A DNA stretch of 64,000 bases from Legionella drozanskii LLAP-1 (GTDB taxonomy: Bacteria > Pseudomonadota > Gammaproteobacteria > Legionellales > Legionellaceae). The notes beneath the pieces were generated by a model. The model saw nothing but the letters and a program-made list of their open reading frames with translations, ran no database searches and was not told the origin of the DNA. A program made the translations under genes and the position numbers. Below, in pieces: positions 36,002-43,330 of the stretch. Positions within the stretch are counted from its first letter, which is position 1. The number at the start of each line of letters is the position of its first letter. The DNA is taken from positions 520,648-584,647 of the forward strand of contig NZ_LNXY01000020.1 in NCBI RefSeq assembly GCF_001467585.1, read 5' to 3'.

Positions 36002-36940
36002 ATGATGAAAAGAAAACATGAACAAAAGAACCGTCTCCAAAAACAGTCACTCTTCGAAAGATTTCCTAATGCAGAAGATAGAGAAGAATATCTTTCTGGT
36101 GCAGCGGCAGGAAGAATGGCTGCTAAACATGAATTCAAAAAAACAAAGGGCTTCTGTCTCAAATCCCCACCTTACCAATTGGGATATCAAGAAACCTATG
36201 ATCGTGTTAAAGCTAACCAGGAAGTTAATAACCCAGTCAGTCTAGATCAAAAGCCTAAACATAAACGAGGAAAAAAAGGAGCTAAGTGGTCCTTGGTTAG
36301 TGTGTCTCCACGATCAGAACAAGAAAAATCTCTTGAATCATCTATCCCACTTATTGATTGCAAGCCTTGTTTTGCAGCGCAAGAAGAGTTGCAGAGTAGG
36401 TTTGTACACTCGCAAAGTTTATCTTCTATGAGCTCCGATAATAGTGTTGGATTTTTTACTACAAAAGATTATCAAGGAAAAAACGACTTAGAAATTAATG
36501 CAGTCAATAACTTTGAAGAGGAAACAGAATTATTAAATATACTAGAAGAGTTAGATTTTCAAATGAGAGCACCAACGGATTCAAGTGAGCTAAAATCTCT
36601 GACTTCCGATAATAGTATTGAATTTTTTAATGCTGAAGATTATCCAGAAAAAAACGACTTAGAAACCAATACAGGCAATTTCGAAGAGCAAGAAGGCTTA
36701 TCAGAAACACTAGGGGAGCATGATTCTCAAAATAGGTCACAAGCGAATTCATCAAACCTGACCTTTTCTGAAATGAAAAGTCCTTTATCAAGTAAGCTGC
36801 CAACGAGCTCATTGTCCAGTAAATGGGATCAATCGATACTCCTTGCACCACGTAGTCACAGTTTATTTTCTTCATCAATACCTGAGAGTTCAAGCATTGA
36901 GGAAAAGCGACTAACCGACAGCGAGGAATATTCTTTTTGA
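36002..36940 (+). CDS. Disordered candidate effector with an internal duplication (312 residues)
   Basis: The ATG at 36002 has AGG seven bases upstream; 35996 and 36005 are alternatives. The N-terminal 100 residues are basic (FERFPNAEDREEYLSGAAAGRMAAKHEFKK, KHKRGKKGAK). The rest is Ser/Glu/Asn-rich and probably disordered. Two copies of a unit of about 60-67 residues are evident: SSDNSVGFFTTKDYQGKNDLE and TSDNSIEFFNAEDYPEKNDLE, each followed by an acidic stretch. The C terminus (SSSIEEKRLTDSEEYSF) has the Glu/Ser-rich character often seen in Dot/Icm signals. No enzyme motif is visible. Effector status is inference from composition and location in an accessory region. Confidence 0.6.
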   Translation: MMKRKHEQKNRLQKQSLFERFPNAEDREEYLSGAAAGRMAAKHEFKKTKGFCLKSPPYQLGYQETYDRVKANQEVNNPVSLDQKPKHKRGKKGAKWSLVSVSPRSEQEKSLESSIPLIDCKPCFAAQEELQSRFVHSQSLSSMSSDNSVGFFTTKDYQGKNDLEINAVNNFEEETELLNILEELDFQMRAPTDSSELKSLTSDNSIEFFNAEDYPEKNDLETNTGNFEEQEGLSETLGEHDSQNRSQANSSNLTFSEMKSPLSSKLPTSSLSSKWDQSILLAPRSHSLFSSSIPESSSIEEKRLTDSEEYSF

Positions 36941-37744
36941 AAAAAAGCTACTATTAAGCCCCAATATGAAGCGTTTAATAAGAAAGAATGATATGAATTC
37001 TGCAAAAAAATATTTCTATAATTTTCATTATGTTACAAAGAATTTAATATCAAATAAAAATCGATTTATTGGCTACAGCCTAGACTAGCAAAGGGTTGTA
37101 TTCCTGCAAAGAACCCCTTTATTGACTTGGCTGTTCCATTACTCCCCAAGGGCCGATATTGTAGTAATGTTTCAGAGATTCTGTAGCTTGGTTTCAGATA
37201 ACCAAGCTACTCTAAGATCAACGTTCTTATCTTTCTCTGATGGCGCTCTCGCTCCATCCAGCTACCTTTATTTTTTAATTGCCGGTAAGCGAATTTTTAG
37301 AAGCAATAATTTCATCTTCGACAGCCATAACTGACTTTGCTTTATTAAGTCCTAATCTTCCCAAAAAGGTTACCCGAGCAAGTCGAGCCATTTTCATCAG
37401 AAGGCTTACTTGATTGCGTATCAAAGGGCTTTTTATAATTAAACATTAGTCAGTTACTCGATTTTTTGAATAAATAGAACATCAAGAAAGAGCATTTTAT
37501 TGGAGTTAAAAGAAGAAAAATGGAATTATTTGTTAATCATTGTTACGACTTAAGGGCCTAGAGTATCTATTCGGGGTTCTTTGCGGGAAGGTACGGAATT
37601 TCCCAGCACACTCCTGCAACCCTTTGCTAGTCTAGGCTGTAGCCAAAAAATCGATTTTTTTATTAGCTATCAATAACCTCATGTAAAATACGGTATTCTT
37701 TGTTGTTATAAAATTCATATTCCACTCTCTTTCCCTAATTGATT
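36941..37744. other. 800-base region without a convincing gene
   Basis: AT-rich DNA holding the inverted-repeat element at 37056-37659. A 40-codon frame on the minus strand (37275-37397, MKMARLARVTFLGRLGLNK) is inside the element but lacks a clear ribosome site. No other coding potential is seen. TAA-rich spacers flank the element. Confidence 0.6.
37056..37659. mobile_element. MITE-like element bounded by 43-bp inverted repeats
   Basis: The left arm 37056-37098 and right arm 37617-37659 are inverted copies with one mismatch; 28 bases (37071-37098 and 37617-37644) are perfect. A second nested pair lies inside: CCTGCAAAGAACCCC (37103-37117) and GGGGTTCTTTGCGGG (37573-37587), 14 of 15 bases. 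The interior of about 455 bases has no transposase. The size and structure suit a non-autonomous transposable element or decayed insertion sequence. Target-site duplications are not evident. Confidence 0.6.
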
Positions 37745-38767
37745 CTATATGTCATTTATGGTCGGTGATTCTATAAATTTTATTTGCTTTTTTTGGGCAT
37801 TAACTTCAACCATAGACCCGATTGGAACAGTATAAATGTCTTCCTGATGACCTATCATTGCCCCACTAAATGCCGGAATATGAAGAGGTTTGATATAGCG
37901 TTCAATTACTTCATTTAAAGAAAAACCTCCACGGGCGTCTGATTTACATTTTTGACAGGTTCCAAATACAAATCCTGATATCTGATTTAACACACCTGCA
38001 TTTTTTAATTGTCCAAGCATTCTATCAACTTTATAGATATCTTCATTTACATCCTCTAAAAACAATATTTTTCCTTGCCAATCTTTTGGAAAATAGGGTG
38101 TGCCTAGTAAAGAAACCAATACAGATAGATTCCCACCAATGAACTGTCCCCTTACTGTACCGCTTGTAATTGTATAAGCAGAATATTCAGAGGATTTGTC
38201 ATTTTTGTCCTCTGGATTAAACATCTGATTGCTTAATATGGTTTCTATTTGTTCTTGAAATAAAACATTTTTTTCATACTCTAAGCTCAGTTTAGATTGC
38301 TTCGAGGAGGCCGATGGTCCATAGAAAGAAACCAAGTTTGATTTAGTGTAAATGGCAATAAGCAAAGCCGTCAAATCGCTACGACCTATAATTATTTTGG
38401 GATGATGCATTAAGTATTTATAGTCAATTTTATCTAGTAAGGTTGCATTTCCATATCCCCCTTTTAAAGAAAAAATTGCCTTCACCTTATCATTTCTTAT
38501 TGCTTTATTGATAGATGTGGCTCGCTCTTCTTCTGTGCCAGCAAAATATCCATATTGATGAAATATCGTGTCATCATATATAGGGTTGAGACCAAATGAT
38601 TGCAAGCGTTCTATTGCTTCATATAATTGTTCTTTCTCAAATTTAAAAGATGGAGCTACAATTGCTACGGTATCTCCTTTTTTTAACGCTAATGGCTTAA
38701 CGATAATCGTATGAGCAAAGCAATTGGTAACTGTTAATATTATACCTATAAATATGGCTTTATTCAT
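37745..38767 (-). CDS. Peptidase S66 family (LD-carboxypeptidase-like) with signal peptide
   Basis: A 340-residue protein. The ATG at 38767 has GGGGAG just upstream; the longer frame to 38836 has no ribosome site. A signal peptide (MNKAIFIGIILTVTNCFA-H) implies a periplasmic location, whereas classical LdcA is cytoplasmic. The S66 nucleophile is Ser130 in IGRSDLTALL, followed by SFYGPSA. The acidic partner lies in LFLEDVNED and His307 in GHQEDIYTVPIG. Family enzymes cut the L,D bond of murein tetrapeptides or hydrolyse microcin C7-type peptides (MccF). With export, cell-wall recycling or remodelling is more likely. It has no operon partners. Confidence 0.88.
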   Translation of the reverse strand: MNKAIFIGIILTVTNCFAHTIIVKPLALKKGDTVAIVAPSFKFEKEQLYEAIERLQSFGLNPIYDDTIFHQYGYFAGTEEERATSINKAIRNDKVKAIFSLKGGYGNATLLDKIDYKYLMHHPKIIIGRSDLTALLIAIYTKSNLVSFYGPSASSKQSKLSLEYEKNVLFQEQIETILSNQMFNPEDKNDKSSEYSAYTITSGTVRGQFIGGNLSVLVSLLGTPYFPKDWQGKILFLEDVNEDIYKVDRMLGQLKNAGVLNQISGFVFGTCQKCKSDARGGFSLNEVIERYIKPLHIPAFSGAMIGHQEDIYTVPIGSMVEVNAQKKQIKFIESPTINDI

Positions 38768-38871
38768 AAACTCCCCAAAGCAGAGATAATGTAAAATGTT
38801 AAAAGAGTCTTCATGTTTTATAAAATTTACTAACATGCCGTAAGATCATAACCTTAGAGGGCCTGTCGTAC

Positions 38872-39055
38872 TGTTTAATATCCAAATTTTGTTTAATGGC
38901 GATCACGCGCACCTATTTTTTATTAATTCATTAACCAGACCAATAACCTCAGCGGTGCTTCTGGCTAAACGGCTTAGTTCGGTAACGATTAACGTGTCGG
39001 CATCCTCTAAAGTCAGGAGCATTTCATCAATGCGGCGCTCCTTACTCGTTTTTCA
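38872..39055 (-). pseudogene. Serine recombinase (resolvase/invertase) remnant
   Basis: Translation of the minus strand gives KTSKERRIDEMLLTLEDADT followed by LIVTELSRLARSTAEVIGLVNELIKN, the part of the catalytic domain with the conserved SRLAR segment. A one-base frameshift then leads to RVIAIKQNLD. There is a stop just before the first residue and no DNA-binding domain. This is a clear fragment of a Tn3-resolvase/DNA-invertase gene, and indicates past mobile-element activity beside the S66 gene. Confidence 0.75.
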
Positions 39056-39280
39056 TAGAATCTCCTCTGCTTAGATTACAAGAAAATTCTACTTTTGGAT
39101 TCAGTTATTTTTCGAGAGGATTACCAGAGTATTTTCCATAGTATTCCACTAGCCTTGAGTCGGTTGGTCGTTACGTTCTCTCATAAGCTTACAATGTGTA
39201 TTTATAATGATCTAGAAGATTGATATTGGAACTTCAATAGTGTTTAATGATCCACATTTTTTTAACGCAGAGGATCACTA

Positions 39281-40471
39281 ATGTATTCAGGACACGAAAC
39301 TACTTTAAGACAAATCGGTGGCGTATATGCCAATTCAGTTCTTGAATTATTTGAAAAAATTCTACAAGAAATGATCGAGAAATTCCCTAATGATCTAACT
39401 CTGGCTTTTGCTAATGCAAAAGCAAATGTTATAGCCAATTTTGAAAAAGATAACATACTGAAAGGCATTAATGATCAATTACAAGCAGCAAATGAGCAGG
39501 GGTTATTAAATGAGGAATATCGTAAATTTCAAGACTTTCTTGAATTAATTGGTTTCAATCCACAAAATAAAGAGGATAAAAAAATACTTGATTTTCTTTC
39601 GGAGATGAATACTAATGTTAGTAGTCCAGAATCAGCATTAATATCAAGACGTTCAACCATGGATCGAATTTTGACTGATGGGCTTAACGCTTTGTTACAC
39701 CCTGATTTTATTATGGCAGACGGAGAGAAGAGCAGTTATCATCTGAAGAAAACTATACCTACTGATAACAGTAAAAATCTCGCTGTAAAATTACTTGTTT
39801 CTTGTAAAGGCCAAACATCTGTGGCTCCTGAAAAGACAGTCAACTTAAGTCAGTTCCATGAAGATCTTAATTGGACAAGCACTTGGATAGAAATAGCTAA
39901 TCAGTTAATTAATGATGTTAATTATGTGGAAACAACGGAAAAATTTTGCAAACAATATTTAGACACTGAACATTATCAAATACACAAAGAGTTACTTATA
40001 CTATTGAGAGACTATATCGCAGCCTATTTTCTATCACAGGCTACAGAATTAAATAAATTGACCCTATCGTTACTTAGCCATCCCCTAAGCACAGAGTTGG
40101 ACATGATGGACTTATTCAATCATCTTACTGAGGCTTTGGAAAAAACAAATCATCAATCCTTTTTTATTGCTTCTCAACCTGATGTTATTTTATCTTCTTC
40201 TCCAAAAAGGGATGAAAATAATTATTCTTATTCAGCAACTGTACCGTTTTTTTCTGGGGATAAATCAGGTAAAAAACGAACTTCTGAGAAAGTAGACACT
40301 AAAAGTGAGGATAACAAAGAGATTCAAACGGGGAGGCCTTCGAAGCGAGCTAGAAATAGCTTAACCTTTTTGCATAATCCTGAAAATGGTTCTCCTTCGC
40401 AAGAATCTCATCAGGAACATCATAATGAAGAGCAATTGTCGGATAACAGTTCTAGTTCTACACCCCACTAG
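39281..40471 (+). CDS. Candidate nuclear-targeted effector, 396 residues
   Basis: No family is recognised. Residues 1-300 are predicted to be mostly helical with few aromatic clusters. The last 90 residues are disordered and contain two basic clusters about 25 residues apart, KSGKKRTSEK and GRPSKRARNS, resembling a bipartite nuclear localisation signal; GRP with flanking basics also recalls a partial AT-hook. The end (QESHQEHHNEEQLSDNSSSS) is acidic and Ser-rich. There is no signal peptide. GCAGAGGATCACTA precedes the ATG. An effector acting in the host nucleus is an inference. Confidence 0.6.
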   Translation: MYSGHETTLRQIGGVYANSVLELFEKILQEMIEKFPNDLTLAFANAKANVIANFEKDNILKGINDQLQAANEQGLLNEEYRKFQDFLELIGFNPQNKEDKKILDFLSEMNTNVSSPESALISRRSTMDRILTDGLNALLHPDFIMADGEKSSYHLKKTIPTDNSKNLAVKLLVSCKGQTSVAPEKTVNLSQFHEDLNWTSTWIEIANQLINDVNYVETTEKFCKQYLDTEHYQIHKELLILLRDYIAAYFLSQATELNKLTLSLLSHPLSTELDMMDLFNHLTEALEKTNHQSFFIASQPDVILSSSPKRDENNYSYSATVPFFSGDKSGKKRTSEKVDTKSEDNKEIQTGRPSKRARNSLTFLHNPENGSPSQESHQEHHNEEQLSDNSSSSTPH

Positions 40472-40507
40472 GATTTGTGTGTAGGTCTAAGTGATTTTCG
40501 GACAGGA

Positions 40508-40547
40508 TTAGTTCCATTTGATGAAAATGGAATTAATTAGTCTTTTT
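40508..40547 (+). terminator. Intrinsic terminator after the nuclear-effector candidate
   Basis: TTAGTTCCATTT (40508-40519) pairs with AAATGGAATTAA (40525-40536) with one G-T wobble, followed by TTAGTCTTTTTG. It lies about 36 bases after the stop codon at 40471. Confidence 0.7.
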
Positions 40548-40705
40548 GTTAAAAATTGCTCGCTCATTATTTTTTCTAACATGGGGTAGTGACCCATTCG
40601 TGTCAAAATTTACGGTTTTATATACTAAGATATTTTGAATGTAAGAATAGAGCATCTTAAATAAGACTATGACCACCGCATATCCAGCCCAACTGGCAAT
40701 GAGAT

Positions 40706-41344
40706 TTACTGAGTTATTCTTTTAATCAATTTTTTAAGAATATCAATATCATCCAAGTTGGAGATAGTCTCATCAAAAAGTGATAAGGTTTCGGGATCGT
40801 GTATTTCCAGATACTGAAATGCTTTTTTAGGTCCCTGATAGCGTAATTCTCTAAAGACAAAATAATCTTCAAGTATTGTGTAGATTGCCCATATTTGACG
40901 GTACTTTCCTTCCAGATCTCTGGTAGATGCTCTGGCCAACATTTTTTGATACCAGACTTTACGTACTGTAATTTCCTCAGGAGTGATGGATTCAGGCAGT
41001 TTTATGGCGGCATAGAGTTTTTTTAAAAGTTCTGTACCAAAATTTTTATTCTCTATAATAACGATACCATCAGACATGCATAAATGTTCATCGGAAATCG
41101 TATCAAAAGCACTTTCCGGATAAACAAAAAGGTCATGATACACGCCATATTTTTCGTCTAAACGCGCAAAGCGTTTTTTTTCCCCCGTTTTTGTAATCCC
41201 TGCGACATCATAATCGCTGCTTGCTGTAAAATCTCCACGTGCACGTGAACCATATAATATAATAGTATGACAGTGGTACAAGGAGGTTAGTTCTTCAATA
41301 ATTGCCTGAAGTACAGGATCATTAGTAATGGTATTTACTTTCAT
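40706..41344 (-). CDS. Nucleotidyltransferase-domain protein
   Basis: A 212-residue protein with a Pol-beta-type nucleotidyltransferase site, ILYGSRARGDFTASSDYDV (Gly-Ser plus Asp-x-Asp, about residues 31-49). A third acidic residue may lie in HDLFVYPESAF. The C-terminal half is helical and resembles a HEPN/substrate-binding partner domain fused to the enzyme. Such proteins modify small molecules (aminoglycosides) or tRNA or toxins. No HEPN partner gene is adjacent, so a stand-alone role is likely. The ATG follows AAGAAGGTACCCGC. Confidence 0.82.
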   Translation of the reverse strand: MKVNTITNDPVLQAIIEELTSLYHCHTIILYGSRARGDFTASSDYDVAGITKTGEKKRFARLDEKYGVYHDLFVYPESAFDTISDEHLCMSDGIVIIENKNFGTELLKKLYAAIKLPESITPEEITVRKVWYQKMLARASTRDLEGKYRQIWAIYTILEDYFVFRELRYQGPKKAFQYLEIHDPETLSLFDETISNLDDIDILKKLIKRITQ

Positions 41345-41521
41345 GCGGGTACCTTCTTAAAGATCTTTTGGTGTAGGATAATCGTTGATGCTAAAGTGTA
41401 TGACGTAACTAACCTCAGAGCGATTCACGATACATATTGTGAAAAACTTACTGATTACCAATGTATCATTTGAGTCGGTATTTAATCAACTTAAGCTACG
41501 AATAGAACAGGAGTTGTTGTC

Positions 41522-42580
41522 ATGACTACTTGCAGCACTCGTCGCCTTTCATTTTTAGATAGATATTTAACCTTATGGATTTTCATGACGATGGCAGCAG
41601 GTGTCGTTATCGGCTCACTCTTTACCAGCGCACCGCAATTTTTAAACTCCCTATCTATTGGATCTACGAATATCCCTATTGCAATTGGTCTAATTTTAAT
41701 GATGTACCCCCCATTAGCTAGGGTAAAATATGAAGAATTACCACTGATATCCAAAGACTGGCGAATTCTCTTGTTGTCATCGGTTCAAAACTGGCTTATT
41801 GGACCATTTCTCATGTTTGGTCTCGCCGTTTTGTTTTTACATGGGTATCCCGAATACATGACTGGTCTTATTCTTATTGGGCTAGCACGCTGTATTGCCA
41901 TGGTGATTGTCTGGAATCAGCTGGCTGGAGGTGATAATCAGTATGTTGCAGCCTTAGTGGCATTTAACAGTATTTTTCAACTGCTTTTCTTTAGTGTTTA
42001 TGCCTGGTTTTTTCTAACAGTCTTGCCACCTCTGGTTGGCATGAGTGGGCAAATAGTCCACATCAATTTTATGACGATTGCCGAAAGCGTTTTTATTTAT
42101 CTGGGCATACCCTTTTTCGCAGGATTTCTGACTCGTTATGCATTAATAAAACGAAAAGGATTAACCTGGTATGAAACCAAATTTTTACCAAAAATTTCTC
42201 CCATTACCTTGATTGCCCTACTTTTTACGATTCTTGCGATGTTTTCTTTAAAAGGCGCTATGGTGTTGCAACTTCCACTAGATGTCATTCGTATTGCCAT
42301 TCCATTGGCCATTTATTTTGTGGTGATGTTTTTTGTCAGTTTTGCGATGGGAAAGCTTATCGGCGCTAACTATGAAAAGACAACGGCAGCATCCTTTACC
42401 GCAGCCAGTAATAATTTTGAATTGGCTATTGCTGTTGCAATTGCCACCTTTGGACTTAATTCTGCCATTGCCTTTACAACGGTCATTGGGCCACTTGTTG
42501 AAGTACCAGTTCTCATATTACTTGTAAATGTTGCATTTTTGTTACGAAAGCGCTGGTTTTTAGGAGCAACTATTAAGTAG
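41522..42580 (+). CDS. Arsenite efflux transporter, ACR3 type
   Basis: A 352-residue polytopic membrane protein with about ten transmembrane helices. It shows [59 protein letters not shown] (with the essential ACR3 Cys) and [23 protein letters not shown]. These identify the ACR3 (bile/arsenite/riboflavin transporter) family, which expels arsenite using the proton motive force. No arsR, arsC or arsH accompanies it, so the gene stands alone, unlike typical ars operons. The start is supported by GAACAGGAG upstream. Confidence 0.93.
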   Translation: MTTCSTRRLSFLDRYLTLWIFMTMAAGVVIGSLFTSAPQFLNSLSIGSTNIPIAIGLILMMYPPLARVKYEELPLISKDWRILLLSSVQNWLIGPFLMFGLAVLFLHGYPEYMTGLILIGLARCIAMVIVWNQLAGGDNQYVAALVAFNSIFQLLFFSVYAWFFLTVLPPLVGMSGQIVHINFMTIAESVFIYLGIPFFAGFLTRYALIKRKGLTWYETKFLPKISPITLIALLFTILAMFSLKGAMVLQLPLDVIRIAIPLAIYFVVMFFVSFAMGKLIGANYEKTTAASFTAASNNFELAIAVAIATFGLNSAIAFTTVIGPLVEVPVLILLVNVAFLLRKRWFLGATIK

Positions 42581-42882
42581 GCAACGTCCCTAAAGTTTTT
42601 TGTAATCTTCTCAACTATAATCAGAACACAGATTTTTTCAGTTTAGGGGGTTGTGGAAGAACCCCCAAAAGTGGGCGTTCTGAATTTATGAGCAATTTCG
42701 TAAAAACAATTAAATTTGATCTCAATCTGCTTTTGTAAGATCGCCCGTACAAATCACCTTTTAACTTGGAAATTGGAGTTTCGGGCAGCAAATTACCATT
42801 TTAGCCGGTGGTATATTATGCGAATAATTGATGCTGTGCATTTGATCTGCAAAAATATGTAGCTTATAAGGTGATAGAGATT
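42581..42882. other. Intergenic spacer downstream of the ACR3 gene
   Basis: Holds one hairpin (listed separately) and otherwise AT-rich sequence with no coding frame of note. The last 20 bases contain AAGGTGATAGAG, the ribosome site of the frameshifted small gene. Confidence 0.6.
42658..42681 (+). terminator. Hairpin after the ACR3 gene
   Basis: AGAACCCCCA, loop AAAG, TGGGCGTTCT: nine of ten positions pair. It lies 78 bases beyond the ACR3 stop with no strong T tract, so it is a weak terminator candidate. Confidence 0.4.
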
Positions 42883-43091
42883 ATGACTGCAAATGCGATG
42901 GATGAACCACTCCATTTAAAAAAGACAACAAACGTGAACAGAAGGTAAAATACAGAGAGGTTTTAGAAACCCTCTTTATTGAGGTGTTGGTAACTCTTGC
43001 AAATGATAATGAATTAGCAGAAAAACACTCGACCATGCTCTTGCTATTAACTGAAGTGACCATCGCGACTGCCAAATTAAGCCTGATTTAA
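42883..43091 (+). pseudogene. Small gene interrupted by a frameshift at A AAA AAG
   Basis: An ATG with AAGGTGATAGAG upstream opens 21 codons (MTANAMDEPLHLKK then TTNVNRR-stop). A -1 shift at 42918-42924 continues KDNKREQKVKYREVLETL and LATANELAEKH-like helical sequence to a stop at 43089-43091, giving 69 residues. The shift site A AAA AAG in the zero frame is the same heptamer used for programmed frameshifting in dnaX. It could be a true programmed event, a decayed gene or a sequencing error in the A6 run. No family is recognised. Confidence 0.5.
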
Positions 43092-43330
43092 TTCTTGTCT
43101 AGAGAAAACCAGATATAAATACATTGCAACTGGTTCGACTTGATTTGTATAGGGAACTTGATCTTTAATCTAAAAACCACTTCTATGAAAAATGGCTATA
43201 ACTCTTAGGTATTAAGGGCCATAGACCGTTTTGAAAATGAAAATTTTTACATTTGAATACGTATTATGACTTACTCCGTTGCTAGACGAAGGGCCAAATT
43301 AGGCACCTGACTTACTAAAAGGGCAGCACT
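43092..43330. other. Spacer before the P-type ATPase
   Basis: AT-rich with no coding frame. The composition changes sharply to GC-rich at the start of the ATPase, so a transfer junction is probably near 43330. An AAAAGGGCAG ribosome site ends the spacer. Confidence 0.5.

Noticed and set aside
36941..37744. Insertion sequence with transposase
   Set aside because: No transposase-like frame is seen between the inverted repeats; only a 40-codon frame without support is present, so it is called MITE-like only.
38889..39074. Plus-strand open frame of 61 codons
   Set aside because: It is the antisense shadow of the serine recombinase remnant on the minus strand, whose SRLAR-type wording is unmistakable.
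42881..43075. Minus-strand frame of 64 codons
   Set aside because: It is antisense to the frameshifted small gene, which has the better ribosome site and start.
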